A program made the translations under genes and the position numbers. A stretch of 64,000 nt of DNA from Charina bottae (lineage: Eukaryota > Chordata > Lepidosauria > Squamata > Charinaidae), in the NCBI GenBank assembly GCA_023362775.1, contig JALMGJ010000008.1, positions 22,733,001-22,797,000 of the forward strand, read 5' to 3'. Below the pieces are notes generated by a model. It saw only the letters and a program-made list of their open reading frames with translations, had not been told where the DNA came from and ran no database searches. The stretch's first letter is position 1; the number at the start of each line of letters is the position of its first letter. This document shows, in pieces, positions 1 to 11,988 of this stretch.

Positions 1-704
1 TAATGTGTCATACACCTTCTGAACACCAGCATCTTTCACATAAAAGTAGATTTCTTTGATCAAAGTAGGGAAAGAAAATGATTTTGATGGGAAGAAAATG
101 CCATCCTCAGTGAACATGTTTCTACTATGACAGTGATTGCAGGTGCATAGGATATTTAGAGCCCTCTGAGATAAAAGTCAGTATCCAGATTTCTTGCAGC
201 TTAAAATAATGACACATGGATAAAAAACACCACATGATACTTGAAAAGCTACTGATAAACAAGCATGGATCAGTGCATTGCAGAACCTCATTACAGAGGA
301 AATAAGCAGGCCAGCAGATATGAAAACAAAGTAGAGTCAAAATTAATAAAAATCTAGGAAAACAAAAACCTTAATGAAATGTTTACAAAGATGAAACATG
401 CTGTAATCTAGGAATTCTGTGTATGATAGATGGTGTAAAACTCAAGAGTCATTTCAGAGGATGTGATAAATGAAAGATTTAAGCTTGACAATCTGATTGG
501 TTGAAAGGTGATAAAATAAATAGGAGGTGGCAGGAGGTTGGTCAAAAGGATGAAAAGCCTAGATAGAACACAAAACCTGAAAATACCAACATTATGCAGC
601 AGAGAAAAAGAAATGAAGTGACAACACAGCTTCAAACACAGGCTTATGGAGAGGTAATAGCTAGTTGTTATAAATGTCAAATCTAAACCAGACTAAATTT
701 GGAC
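1..704. other. AT-rich sequence, no recognised feature
   Basis: I see no gene or clear repeat here. The open frames on the minus strand near 125-340 and 408-680 are hydrophobic, low in complexity and match no family I recognise. Confidence 0.5.
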
Positions 705-712
705 ACATTGAT

Positions 713-870
713 ATGTGGAGTCCTTGGTGCTCTCTGAGCTTGGTTGTTTGCTTGCAGATGTTTCATTACCCAACTAGGTAACACCTGCAAGCAAACAACC
801 AAGCTCAGAGAGCACCAAGGACTCCACAGTTCGACCCTGATCTACATACAGTATATTCTCTTCTATTGGA
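713..870. mobile_element. Short inverted Penelope-like element (PLE copy A)
   Basis: Two 43-bp arms (715-757 and 785-827) are perfect reverse complements around a 27-nt spacer. The outer part of each arm matches the terminal sequence of PLE copy D (about 59725-59754), ending in the motif CACCAAGGACTCCAC. The right side continues for about 43 nt (828-870) past the arm. That extension resembles the left outer end of copy D, including ATTCTCTT and ATTGGA. ACATTGAT flanks both sides (705-712 and 871-878), an 8-bp target-site duplication. On the minus strand the spacer keeps a stem (GTTACC/GGGTAA-type) followed by GAAAC, the remains of a hammerhead core whose CTGANGA half is missing. No coding region remains. 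Confidence 0.7.
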
Positions 871-878
871 ACATTGAT

Positions 879-1815
879 CTGTCTTTTCCCCAATAAAGAT
901 CCTAAATGTCACTTGAAATGATCACCTCATTTACTACAGATTTTGTGAGGGAGATATGGGAAGAAAGGCAATCTCTGATGTCATATAGACTGATACCATT
1001 CACATCAGCAGGGGCTGAGAGTCATTAAGATAGCTAGAATAACATGATCAAAGGGCTGTAATAGTTAAGTATAACTTTTGTCATGAGACAAAAATAAATA
1101 CTCTTCATGTCCACTGATTTATAGCACACTTAAGGAGATAAATTATATGCATCCAGACAATAGACATGTAGGCTGTTGTTCAGGGACAAAACAAAGTATT
1201 TCCATATAAGAGGAGTCATGCTGGTTATCACTAGATAAAAGGCTATGGGTTAAACAACACAAGACTATGGATAGCAAAACTGTATCTCTGTCTTTTTTAT
1301 ATTTTTGGACATAGTAGTTCCAAGGAGAACTCAATCAGTATCAGTGTATCATTTGTGAAAGAATACGGAGTTCTTCTGTTCTTTTGTGTTATATCCCTGA
1401 TTTACTTCTTCCTCCAAAGCTGTTGCTTATCCTGTTAAATAAAACATACTATTCTAATATAGTTTCTTATTGGAATCAATAGCCAGGCTGGCTCAGTGAA
1501 GAGTGATTTTTGTTGGGAAATTGCACAAGGGGAAAGGATTAAACTTAGTCCTGCTTCACACTCCACCCCACTCCCCACCCCCATCATAGTTACCAAGGTA
1601 CAAAAAATATGAAGCCCAATATGCATGGAACCACAGAATACTTCTGTGGTTACACTTCTGTTTTCCTCAAAATCAAAGATCTATGGGCCTTATATAGCGC
1701 CCCAAAAAAAGTTTTTTGGGGGGTTAGCCTTTGGAGATTCTGAAGGTTGGTCCTGCCAGAATTCAGCATAGAACAATCAAATATTACAGGTGTTTCCTTC
1801 CTGTTTTCAGCTAGG
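879..1815. other. Unannotated spacer
   Basis: Nothing recognisable as coding or repeated. A small local palindrome of C and T/A runs lies near 1700-1722. Confidence 0.5.
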
Positions 1816-1921
1816 GAGAAGGAAGGAAGGAAGGAAGGAAGGAAGGAAGGAAGGAAGGAAGGAAGGAAGGAAGGAAGGAAGGAAGGAAGGAAGGAAGGAA
1901 GGAAGGAAGGAAGGAAGGAAA
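1816..1921 (+). repeat. (GGAA)n microsatellite
   Basis: A tetranucleotide array of about 105 bp with very few interruptions. It creates spurious open frames of repeated KEGR or SFLP residues on the two strands. Confidence 0.97.
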
Positions 1922-2226
1922 GTTCCCTTTAAAAGGAAAGTTTAAATAATTATTTAAAACAGATATGTCCCAATCATACAAAAAACCTGGTTGAAAATTC
2001 AACTTTGTCCATTTGCATGTTTTCATGACATTACTTTAACTGTTATGGCTCTCAACCATAGAAAAATTATTTAAGAAGAGTATAGTGCCTGGCTGGTAAA
2101 AGTGTCAACCCATGCTCAAAACTGAACTTTCCATACTGATTGCAAATAAGTATGCACTATGATGTCTCTTTTTCTGTTTAACTACACATACATTTCATTT
2201 CTCTTTCTCCTGTGTGCTTAATTTTA

Positions 2227-3933
2227 TTTTTTAAAATTAAACTTTATTAAATTTTCAAGATAAAAAGATAAAAGCAAACAAAAAATAATGATTAAGATAG
2301 AAAGTAAAAAAGAAAACAGAGTGGGAAAAAAGAGAAAGAACAAAGCCAAGGAAAAGAAAGAAAGAAAAGAAAATACAGAAAAAGAATGACTCCCAACTTT
2401 CTTGGCAACAGATATAAGTATACATTTACATTAAACTCTTACTCTAAGTTTACAACATAGCTTTCGTTATTTCTATTGCCGATTATTATTTCTAATAATC
2501 AAATCTATATATCATGATTTCATTTTTTTCTGTTCCATGCAAAAAGTCCAAAAGGGCCTTCCAATTAGCATTAAAATTACTCAGTGTCTTTTCTCTAATC
2601 AAAGCTGTCAATTTTGCCATCTCAGCCAACTCCATCAACTTCACCATCCATGCTTCCATTGTAAGTAACTTTGCGCATATAAAAGCTTCGCTGCTTTTAT
2701 TATAAAGTTCCATCAATTATTTCCAACTGTTTATTGATCAGTCCCAAAGGAAAAATCTTTGGTTTTGATTGTATGTTAATCTTTAAGATTTTCTGAATTA
2801 AAATATGTATTTGATCCCAATTTTTTTTAGCTTTTTTGCATGTCCACCAAAGGTACTTCGAATGCATGTTGGAAATGTGAACAACATGCATTTGAAGTAC
2901 CTTTGTACATTAAGACAGTTTATCTGGTGACAAATACCAATGGTATATCATTTTATAAAAAATCTCTTTGAGATTATAACACAATGTAAATTTAAATTCT
3001 TTCATCAACATATTCTCCCATTTTTCCATTTGTATATTATACCCAAAGTTTTTAGCCCATTTTATCATACAATCTTTAGCTCGTTCACCTTCTGTTTCTA
3101 ATTTCAATAAAAGTTTATATATCGTAGCAATAATATGTTCATCATTGTGCAGAATCCAACTTCAAATTCAGTTTTACCACGTTCAAAGTCAAAAGTCCTT
3201 TTATCTACTTTAAATCTTTCTAATAATTGTACATATGAAAACCATTGACAAATATAACCTTCTGATATCAAATCCTCTCTTGGTTTATCTTGAAGTCCCC
3301 TTGAGAAAAAACCAATATGTCACCAAAAGTTAACCATTTATGCTTAGTTATCATTTCTCTTCTATAAAATGCTTCTTGCCGTGACAACCATAAAGGAATT
3401 TTCGGAGATAACCTAGCTTTATATCTGCTCCATACCCTCAATACGGCACATCTAATAAAATGATTTTTAAAATCCACATTAACCTTAACTTTATCATGCC
3501 ATAATAGCCATGCCACCCAAATCTCAAATCATGCCCTTCTAATTCCAATAACCTTCTGTTTCTCAAAGTCACCCAATCTTTCATCCAAATTAAGCAACAA
3601 GCTGCAAAATACAATTTCAAATCCGGTAGACCTAAACCCCCTCTTTCTTTTGCATCTTGTAACACTTTGTACTTAATTCGTTGTTTTTTTCCCCTGCCAC
3701 ACAAATTTAGAAATATCTTTCTGCCATTGTTAAAATGGTACATCAGTTGTCAAAACAGGTATTGTCTGAAACAAAAATAACATTCTAGGTAAAACATTCA
3801 TCTTAATCACAGAAATTTTTCCCAACAGTGACAGTTGTAGTTTTTTCCTATCTTAACATATATTTTTTAACTTCATTCCATGTCTTGTCATAATTATTTT
3901 GAAACAACATACAATTCATATTTGTCAGAACTG
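2227..3933 (-). mobile_element. 5'-truncated L1 LINE
   Basis: The copy is on the minus strand: its A-rich 3' tail is at 2227 and its truncated 5' end at 3933. It is flanked by a 15-bp direct repeat, GTGTGCTTAATTTTA, at 2212-2226 and 3934-3948, so both boundaries are firm. It contains the C-terminal third of ORF2 (listed separately) and about 265 bp of 3' UTR. TSD length, A-rich tail and 5' truncation are typical of L1 target-primed reverse transcription. The sequence is old, with many stops. Confidence 0.88.
2492..3743 (-). pseudogene. L1 ORF2 C-terminal region, broken
   Basis: Read 5' to 3' on the minus strand, the remains are split over several frames (about 3743-3438, 3516-3268, 3107-2910, 2891-2700, 2716-2492). 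The first piece has GGLGLPDLKLYFAACCLIW followed by LLELEGHDLRFGWH, a signature region of vertebrate L1 ORF2 downstream of the reverse transcriptase. The last piece has MVKLMELAEMAKLTALIREK, near the ORF2 C-terminus. In intact elements this protein supplies endonuclease and reverse transcriptase; here the catalytic domains are missing through 5' truncation and frameshifts break the rest. The family call rests on these motifs and on agreement with three other L1 copies in the window (20959-21609, 11404-11724, 14020-14595). Confidence 0.8.
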
Positions 3934-3948
3934 GTGTGCTTAATTTTA

Positions 3949-4357
3949 GACTGCCAGCACCTTGGAACAGACACTTCTACAGAGCTCCTTGCACAATCAT
4001 AATATTATATGATTAAATAGGAAAAAAGCAATAGTAAAGAAGGTAGGTTTGGCCTCCTTTTCCTTCAAAATGTGACCTTGCTGTGGTAATGTTATAATTT
4101 CAGAACACTAAAAAATATGTTTCATAATGGATTTTTGGTTCTGGCATGATCCATAGAAATATGTACAACGTTTAGGGAAAATCACACAGTTTGCCCTATT
4201 TTCTACACCTCTTTGTGCTCCAGATGTTGCTATACTGAGGGGCAAGACCTGAAGGGGCTATCAACAAAATTTAGTAAACAGATAAATAAGATTTAAAATT
4301 GTGCAGGGCATTCTGTCTACATTCAAGAGAATGAAGGAATGAGAAAGTGGAGCAGCC
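3949..4357. other. Unannotated spacer
   Basis: AT-rich single-copy-looking sequence between the L1 and the SINE; no feature seen. Confidence 0.5.
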
Positions 4358-4372
4358 TGAGCAGCTCTGTAA

Positions 4373-4706
4373 AAAAAGGTAAAGGTTCCCCCTGCACATT
4401 TGTGCAGTCGTCTCCGACTCTAGGGGCCGGTGCTCATCTCTGTTTGTTAGCCGAAGAGCCAGCGTTGTCCGAAGACGCTTCCACGGTCATGTGGCCGCAT
4501 GACGCGCATGGAACGCTGTTACCTACCCACCGAAGTGGTACCTATTAATCTACTTGCATTTGCATGCTTTCGAATTGCTAGGTTGGCAAGAGCTGGAGCT
4601 AGTGCGGGAGCTCACTCCACACGCAGGGCTAGGGATTCGAACCTCCAAACTTGCAATCTTCCGATCGAAAAGCCTGGCGTCTTACCCGCTGAGCCACCAC
4701 GCCCCA
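4373..4706 (-). mobile_element. Complete tRNA-derived SINE
   Basis: On the minus strand the element begins at 4706 with a tRNA-like head. It has an A-box-like stretch (TGGCTCAGCGGGTAAGA) and a canonical B box (GGTTCGAATCC), the internal RNA polymerase III promoter. The body includes the AGATTAATAGGTACCAC segment also seen in the SINEs at 24622-27851 and 58949-59475. The 3' end differs from theirs: it carries GAGTCGGAGACGACTG, which resembles the BovB 3' end (GAGTCGGAAGTGACTG at 24241), then AACCTTTACC. A 15-bp TSD, TGAGCAGCTCTGTAA, flanks it at 4358-4372 and 4707-4721. It is about 334 bp long and looks complete. Confidence 0.87.
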
Positions 4707-4721
4707 TGAGCAGCTCTGTAA

Positions 4722-6560
4722 GAGATGGGAAACATTATTTGGGCTGACAATCTAACCATAACATTTATATAGAATGATGTTGACTACAATCAAAATATGA
4801 GTAGGGCCAGAATATCTACCATTATTGATGTATTGTTCCAGTATTTATTATTTCAAGTTAAAAATCCCAAATTGCTGTAGTCTTTCTTCACTGGGCAATA
4901 TTCTAGCCCCCTAACTATTTTGATTTCTTTGTGGGGGGGGGGTTTGCATCATTTTCAGCTCTACAATATCATTTTTAGATTTAATAACCAGAACTGTGCA
5001 AAGTACACTGTTCAAGAGCAGCTCCCTGTCATCAACTTATATAAGGACATTACTATACCAACCATTTCCCACCACTTCTATTAAAACTTCACAGCCTTGA
5101 AGGTAATGCATGAAACCCACCTGTTCACTCACTCCTATCTTACTTCCCTTTGGATGTTATCAGTTCAAGCTGTAAACTTCTGGAAAATTTAAACAGATAA
5201 TTTCTAAATGGTTATGTTATTAAGTCTCTAACAAAGAAGTGCTAATGCACAATTCAGATGCCTCTGTTACTACAGCATACCATTTATGGCCCAACACTAC
5301 TACCACTATTTTCTGCTACTTAATAAAGAACATTCAGACTATTTCTAACCATGAAGGGAAAATGTGGATTCTCCCAGTTGAAAAATTAATCTGTTCCTAG
5401 ATTGACACAGGCATGTGCATTTAGAACTGCATTTCCCATACACTGCACAGATTATTATTGTCAATTCATTTTATTCATGTTCTACCAGTGCCTTATACTA
5501 ATTCTAATCCCTCTGGTTTGCCTGTGTTCTAATTATGTTTGTTTATTTAGGCATCAAGGTGTATTTTGACTCTGAAATTGCTGTTGGATTTTTCTTCTCC
5601 TTCTTGCCATGGAGAATGAAAAAGATAAATGACTCCAGTGCTTTGCTTCACCTCATGAAAAGGATTATGCTGTAATGCATACAAATTTGGATTCCCAACT
5701 TGAATTGGAGGTAGGCTAAGAAATACATCATTTGCTGCTTGATTAAAACTCTGACAAAAGTCATGAACTGTGAAGAATTATAAATGATTGCTCACTGCAT
5801 AATTTGTAATGTAATTATTTGAAAAATTCTTAGAAATCCAGAGTAAGTATTTCTAGTTTTGCCCCCCCGTCCCCCCCAAAAATTTATTATTATAAGAAAG
5901 GAAATAAATAATTGAGTTTACTAATGTTGTGATTAAACCAGATTTTTCCCCAGGAGCACCTACTATGAGGACCATTAACAAACACACAAAAATGCCTAAT
6001 GAAATCACAGACATTTTCATGACTTATTCATGACAGCAGTCACATTGCTATAAGCCTATATTATATATGGATGCTACCTGCTTAATATCCCAATACAATA
6101 TGTAGGTAAGTGATTCTGGGAAGAAGATATTATTTTGATTTTTCAGTACCCATCATGGGATTGTGTGGGAGGGACTGAAACTCTGTAATTGAACACTTGC
6201 TTTTCACGCAGAAGTTCTTCAGTTCCTAGCATTATCATTTAGGGCTCATCTATACATAACAGCCTTAAGCTGCTTGTCTCCATGCTGAACCTGGCTAGAA
6301 ATGAAGCTCTGTTTCAGGCAGAGGTTTATCAGTCTTACAGAATGCTGTAGACAGTATTTTACTGGTGACTGGGGGAGAAGGCATTTTTACTATTCTACCA
6401 TTTCACTGTTTCATTTAACTGATGGACTTGTTAAAACAAAAAACAAAATTTTTTTTTAAAAACCCCTGCCATTTGACTGTTCCACCCTGTGGGTGGGGGG
6501 AGAAGTCCAACAGTTCCAATATTCTTTGATCAGCTATCACTTGCCTGGAGAACAGTTGTA
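4722..6560. other. Unannotated AT-rich spacer
   Basis: About 1.8 kb with no recognised gene or repeat beyond short homopolymer runs (G-run near 4932, C-runs near 5862-5878). Confidence 0.5.
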
Positions 6561-6568
6561 TGTGGGAC

Positions 6569-6733
6569 CAGGGCCACAACTAGGGGGGGCAAGCAGGGCA
6601 TGTGCCCCGGGCGCTGTGCTGGGGGGGAGGCACCAAAATGACAAAATAGTATTTGTATACTGAATGTTTCCTGGGGAGGGGGGCACAGAATCCATGTTTG
6701 CCCCAGGTGACAAAGACCCTAGTTGCCCTTCTG
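6569..6733. mobile_element. hAT-type MITE (non-autonomous DNA transposon)
   Basis: A 165-bp element with imperfect terminal inverted repeats: CAGGGCCACAACTAGG at the left and, read inward from the right, CAGAAGGGCAACTAGG. It is flanked on both sides by TGTGGGAC (6561-6568 and 6734-6741), an exact 8-bp TSD as expected for hAT transposases. It has no coding capacity, and the interior is G-rich. Confidence 0.85.
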
Positions 6734-7329
6734 TGTGGGACTCTCTCTTTAGAAAGGCATAGTCAGCCCAACAGCTCAGAATAAAATGGCTATGGAGGAC
6801 AGTGGACAGTCATTGGAGGGGAGAGGTATGCCTTCCACAGCACATATAAGTCACTGAAGCAGAGCTAATGAAATGAAGCACAGTAGGCAGACCACACTAG
6901 CCTGCATGTACTGGTATAGATTAGAAAACACTACTTTAAATACAGGACAAAAAGGATAGGAGGAAGTTGCCTTCCTAGGTGCTAGAAGCAGGTTGAAAAC
7001 AATGGTGCATCCCATTCATGCACAGTATCTACAGTATAAGCACTTGATCCTGTACAGGTACCTGAGCCTCAAAAGAGCACATTTAACACATGTTGGCTGT
7101 ACATCTCCCAGCACACTGTATATTTTGAATGTATCAGGATAAGAAAGTCCACCTGATATTTTGTATCTCGGGAGTAGTCTAGCCTAGTCCACTAGCTTTA
7201 TACAGTATGTCATTTCTGTCATAATCATCTCCAAATACAGTAGTAAGATTAAAGCAATATATAGAAACATGTAACAAAATACACAGATCTTGCTGAACAA
7301 CCAAACCACTACAAACACTCCCCCTGCAG

Positions 7330-8140
7330 GAAGGATCAAAACAAACGCATTAAACCCTGAAGGCTGCCTGCTTTTTGAAACTGAAGAGAATTGGGGATGA
7401 TCTGATCTCTGAGAGAATGCTGGAGCAGTGACTGTGAATGCCTTCTCCTGTGGTCTCTGCAGATTATACACTTTAGATTTAGAAACCCAGAGGACGCTTT
7501 CTCTTCCAGGCCTTAATGGTTGGGCAGAAACCACTATGAGTAGATGATCCTGAAGATACCCAAGTCCTGTGCCATGTAGGGCTTTAAACATATCAACCAC
7601 CACTTTGAATTGTACCTGAAAGCAAACTGGTAACCACTGCAGGTTTCACTACAACAATATTACATATGTAAACCCACTAGCAACCAAGTTGCTTCATTAT
7701 GGACCAGTTGAATCTGGTGAACCAGTAGTCTTCAAAGGAAGCTACACATAAAGACATTGCAGTAGTCAACACAAGAAATGACCAAGGTATGTGTCGTTAA
7801 ACAGGGTCTCCTGGTCTACAAAAGATCATAACTGATGCAGTAGATAAAGCAGAGACTTTCCTTTTCACAGTTGCCATCTGTTCTTTGAGCAAGAGTTGCA
7901 AGTCCAGGAGGATCCTCATATTATGAACCAGTTTGGCCTGGTGAAACATGCCCTGTCCAGACTTAAAGATGGAATAGCTATGGCACTGGAAGGCTTCTGC
8001 CCACAAAGCCATCTTGCCGGGATTAAGCCTAAGCCTATTCATTCAACCTGTTCCTAACATCCTCCAGGCATTGGAACCTCAACCAGTACAGCCAACTGGT
8101 TCTGCAGGAAGCTTATGAAAATTGTTAGGTCAGCACAATT
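7330..8140 (-). mobile_element. Degenerate L2/CR1-clade LINE
   Basis: On the minus strand the sequence reads as the last part of a CR1/L2-type ORF2 and its 3' region. There is a VVDMFKALHGTGLGYL segment near 7600-7555, matching the VITFKALHGMGPRYL segment of the better copy at 30240-31010. The region 7620-8050 matches the stock L2/CR1 antisense text in the minus-strand copy at 22694-23455 (for example AACTGGTAACCACTGCAG and CATTGCAGTAGTCAA). Many stops and indels break it. Ends are approximate and no TSD was found. Confidence 0.6.
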
Positions 8141-8651
8141 TGTGTGCAAGGACTTGCATCCCAGCAGCACTGTCAGAAATATGAATCAAGAACCTGAATA
8201 TTCTGCAGTTCTGGAGCCATCCTCTTTTTTGTTATTTCTTCCTGTTCATGTTTTCTCTGCAATCATATAAGCAGTGACAGATGATAAGATGGAACATCAA
8301 CACTCATTTGCTTTGTGGCTTCCAGTGGGAATGGCGGATGAAGCAGCGTCTCTTTGCGATCTCGCTTCATGAGTAGACCTGATAGTGCAGCACTTCTAGG
8401 AGCACAAAAGTGTTCCCAGGATAAAGAAGAACCCTAGGAATTACCCCCTCTGTCCTCCGGACAGCTGGTCATAGCCAGAAGATCATAAACGGAGTTTAAA
8501 GATTGAGCAGTGAGTGATCAGATGGGAGGCGGGGCTGTCATCTCTTCCCAAGCCATGCTGCAGCCATTTAAATGGACTCTGAAACTGACCACCCCATTTC
8601 TTAACACACCAATTTGCTTGCTATTTTTTCTGCTTAAGGGAGACTTTTTTC

Positions 8652-10877
8652 TTTTTGGATATAATTTTATTAGTTTTCAACAAAGATAAAAACTACAAAA
8701 CAATGAAAAAACTAAAAAACTAAAAAACTAAAAAAAGTGTGAAACACAAAAAAAGAATTTAAGATTACATAAAAGGTAACTTCCAACTTTCAACAGCAAA
8801 AATATACAGCAAATTTCATAGTCAAACCCTTATTCTTTGTCACATTATTTCTATAAATCCTTCCATTAACACATACAAATCACTAATACAATTGCTCCTT
8901 CTCCTTATATAAAAAGGCTTGTGTGTGTGTATATATATATATTTCTAAATCAATTTCCTTCCCCCTTAAAGCAACACCCATTTAATTACTTCCTTCCTAC
9001 CACTTTTCTATATATTTCTGTCTACTATAATAAAAATCAAATTGTAAAAACATGTAAGTTATCTATTTTCATAATCAATAATACTACAACAGATTTAAAT
9101 CTATTAAATTTAAAAGCCAAATATTATTATATCTTATCAATACTTTTTAAGTCATACAAACCAAAAATCCTGTAAGTCTTACTCCAAATCACTAAGAAAA
9201 TAAAATCATAATAGCCTCTTTATCCATCCATTTACACATTTAATTTTTTTTACCCCTCCTTGAAATATACCAGGGCATATCTCCCACATAAGGCAATTTT
9301 TTTACAGAAGTCAAACAGCCCCACTGCCACCTTCAAATACTCAGACTTCTAAAAAAAAACCCTCCCACACAACATATTTCCTTCTTTCCCATAACACTGA
9401 TTCAGATAGTCATAACATCGTGCCAACAGAGTAACTCCCTGTACAAGGTTAAATTCAGACTGTTGCTTTAACTCCCTCACCACCAAACCACAATCCTCCC
9501 CCAGCATCACTCCAATCCCACCAACACAAAATTCCTCATCTTCCATCACAACAATTTCATCTAAATGACACAGTTTGGCAACAATGTCTTCTCTAATGGC
9601 CCGAACACTGCAGAATAACTTGACAACACTTTGAATAAATCTCTTTTATATCTTGATAAAGTTCTAAGAAGTCTTCTTTAAAATCTTTCATAGTTCAAAC
9701 AGTAGATTATGGCACCCCCTAGTGACTTGACTCACAAACAAAAAGGAGTTAATGAGTTAATAAAAAAAAAACTTCCGTCTGAAATTGGCAGAAGAAAATA
9801 TACTAGCAAACAAGTACCAAAAAAAAAAAAAAAAATGAACAGAAAGCTTAAGTTTTAGAACAGTAATCCCAATGTGTAGGGAAATATTCCTCCTTCAAAT
9901 CGAGTACCAAAAATAGTAACTGGAAGGCAATTATATACTCTCAATCCTCGTCACACTTTAAATGGGAAAACAAGCCAAAACTGTAAAAAATTTAAAATAT
10001 AATCCAAAAATAATGATTTTTGTTGTTGTTCAGTTGTTTAGTCGTGTCCGACTCTTCGTGACCTCATGGACCATAGCACGCCAGGCCTTCCTGTCCTCCA
10101 CTGTCTCTCGGAGTTTACTCAAATTCATGTTCATTACATCGGTGATGCTATCTAACCATCTCATCCTCTGCCATCCCCTTCTCCTTTTGCCCTCAGTCTT
10201 TCCCAGCATCAGGGTCTTTTCCAGTGAGTCCTCTCTTCACATTAGGTGGCCAAAGTATTTGAGCTTCACCTTCAGCATCTGTCCTTCCAATGAGCAGTCA
10301 GGGTTGATTTCCTTTAGGATTGACTGGTTTGACCTCCTTGCAGTCCAAGGGACTCTCAAGAGTCTTCTCCAGCACCACTGTTCGAAAGCATCAATTCTTC
10401 GGCGCTCAGCCTTCCTTATGGTCCAACTCTCACAGCCGTACATTACTACTGGAAAAACCATAGCTTTAACTATACGGACCTTTGTCGGCAAAGTGATGCT
10501 TTTTAATAATGATAAACGCTTCTTTTTACTGTAGAAAGCTTCTCTTAGGGTACATAACTTAAAAAATATTTGGTGTTTTAGAAATGAGAAGGCAGGACTT
10601 ACTGTCCCTTTAAGGCTGCAAATGTGGCACGGAAGAGATGAAATCCCAGCCTCCCGGTGAAGTCTTGCCGGTCAATCGCGCACACCGTCCTTGGTCTCCT
10701 GGCTGCAACGCACCGTCCGAAGGACAAATGGGTCGATTCCTGCATTTTCCTTGCCTGGAAACATGCTCGGGGCTACAGGAAAAGCCAGCCTGTGCCTCAA
10801 AAACCTGCCACGATGCGAGCTCTGCCCACGGAGCTCACAGGTACAGCTTCTCAGTCCGCCATTGCTCACCGGAAGCT
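8652..10877 (-). mobile_element. Inner ORF2-less L1 derivative (nest level 2)
   Basis: It lies in reverse orientation inside the outer element. An exact 19-bp TSD, CTTAAGGGAGACTTTTTTC, flanks it at 8633-8651 and 10878-10896. The 3' end (minus strand) is at 8652, with a tail (AATTTTATTAGTTTTCAAC in plus orientation) like those of the L1 copies at 2227, 20959 and 43991. The 5' end at 10877 is GC-rich (10620-10877), like an L1 5' UTR. Leaving out the BovB insert, the length is about 1.7 kb, too short for ORF2. A 66-codon open stretch (9549-9349, minus) is the only notable frame; I do not recognise it. Confidence 0.75.
10018..10504 (-). mobile_element. BovB (RTE) 3' fragment (nest level 3)
   Basis: A 5'-truncated BovB in reverse orientation inside the inner L1 derivative, flanked by AATAATGAT at 10009-10017 and 10505-10513. 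The open stretch 10491-10237 encodes VRIVKAMVFPVVMYGCESW, then WCWRRLLRVPWTARRSNQSI and LKYFGHLM. These match the post-RT C-terminal region of the long BovB at 36732-39971, with differences marking another subfamily. The plus strand shows the BovB terminus GTTGTTCAGTTGTTTAGTCG. Confidence 0.88.
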
Positions 10878-11403
10878 CTTAAGGGAGACTTTTTTCAACA
10901 CAGAGATGCAATTTCTCTTGGTGGCTTTTACATTACTTTTTAAACTAATTTGTTGAATAGTTAAACTTGGTTGCATATTTTATGTTTTGGGCAAAAATGA
11001 CCGAAAGCCCCATTGTGGATTTACTTTTCAGAAGCAAAAGGCTTTTTTCTTTGTGGATTTAACTGGCAGTAATTTTTATTGTTTTTTCTGAGACTTAACA
11101 AACCTGCTTTTTTGGATTTGGAACTTTCATGATTACTGTGGGAAAGTGAGTGTTATTGTTTTTTCTTAATGAATGAATTGGATACTTCCTGTAAACGCCT
11201 CTAGCGGTAAGACTTTCACTTTTGAGTGATCCCAGTCTTTCTAGTATTTTTCCATTGACTTTAAGTTTTGGCTGTATTGGCTAATTTTAGTCACTAGAGG
11301 GAATTAACAATGGCTTCTAGGAGACCCCTTGCTGTGGCTCTGATGATGTTGTTTATCATTTATGCTGGACTTGTGGAAAAGCTAAGCAATTCGGGAATCA
11401 AAT

Positions 11404-11724
11404 ATGTATCATTATTCAAAAGATTCTCAAAGTGGATATACAAATGAAACTGGAGCTGTTTCTCTTGGGTTTGGTGGACCAACAGTTTCAGAAGCAGCAT
11501 GGGACTATGTTCTTATCCATGATATCAGCAGCAAGACTTTTATATGCTCAAAGATGGAAGGATACACTAATTCTTCAATGGAAGAATGGATGGTTAAACT
11601 AATGGAATTGGCGCAAATGGCTAAATTGACAGCATTGATAAGAGAAAATACCATGACTGGATTTGTTTCTACTTGGAAACTGTTTTTGGACTATTTGCTT
11701 GTATCTGAAAAAAATAAGTTCTGA
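11404..11724 (+). pseudogene. L1 ORF2 C-terminal fragment
   Basis: An open stretch of 106 codons ending in a TGA. The block MEEWMVKLMELAQMAKLTA matches the C-terminal end of ORF2 in the other L1 copies of this window (MEEWLVKFTELAEMDKLTS near 21440), followed by an FLDYLL and SEKNKF-like end. No reverse transcriptase or endonuclease motif is present. It is the retained coding tail of the deleted element at 8317-11973 and should not be read as a gene. The segment just upstream (about 11310-11400) starts with an ATG and a short frame of unknown origin. Confidence 0.7.
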
Positions 11725-11988
11725 TTTTGGGTTTGGATTATTAAATGTTTTGATTTTAGAGAAATAATGTTACTAAACAATTAATAGTAGGAGATTAACA
11801 TTTTATATGCTTTTATATCTGTGTTGAAGAAGGTCAGAAGTCACTTGTCTTTTATGTTTTTCTATCTATTTCTTCACTGTTTTAGTTTTCCTTGTTTCTT
11901 TTTAGTCTTGTATTCTATCTGTTCTATATTCTATATTTTGTATTTAAATTATAAAGCTTTAATTAAAAATCCCACTAATTTGCTTTGT

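Larger units (their letters stand above)
8317..11973 (+). mobile_element. Outer internally deleted L1 derivative (nest level 1)
   Basis: The boundaries come from a 15-bp direct repeat with one mismatch, ACT[C/A]ATTTGCTTTGT, at 8302-8316 and 11974-11988. Without the inner insertion and its duplicated target the element is only about 1.4 kb. It has a GC-richer 5' leader from 8317, an AT-rich middle (10897-11300), a short coding relic of the ORF2 C-terminus (11404-11724) and an A-rich 3' end at about 11940-11970. A full ORF2 cannot fit, so this is a non-autonomous, HAL-like deletion product copied by L1 machinery in trans. It is interrupted at 8652-10877. Confidence 0.7.

Noticed and set aside
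1747..2026. Open frames rich in KEGR or FLPS
   Set aside because: They are translations of the (GGAA)n array and have no gene structure.
4640..4700. tRNA gene
   Set aside because: The A and B boxes belong to a SINE head with a TSD; no complete cloverleaf was found. The same applies at 24622-24700, 17230-17327, 40370-40466 and 59390-59475.
10638..10956. Cluster of overlapping open frames of about 60-100 codons
   Set aside because: The segment is the GC-rich 5' end of an L1 derivative; frames are open in several phases because stop codons are rare in GC-rich DNA.
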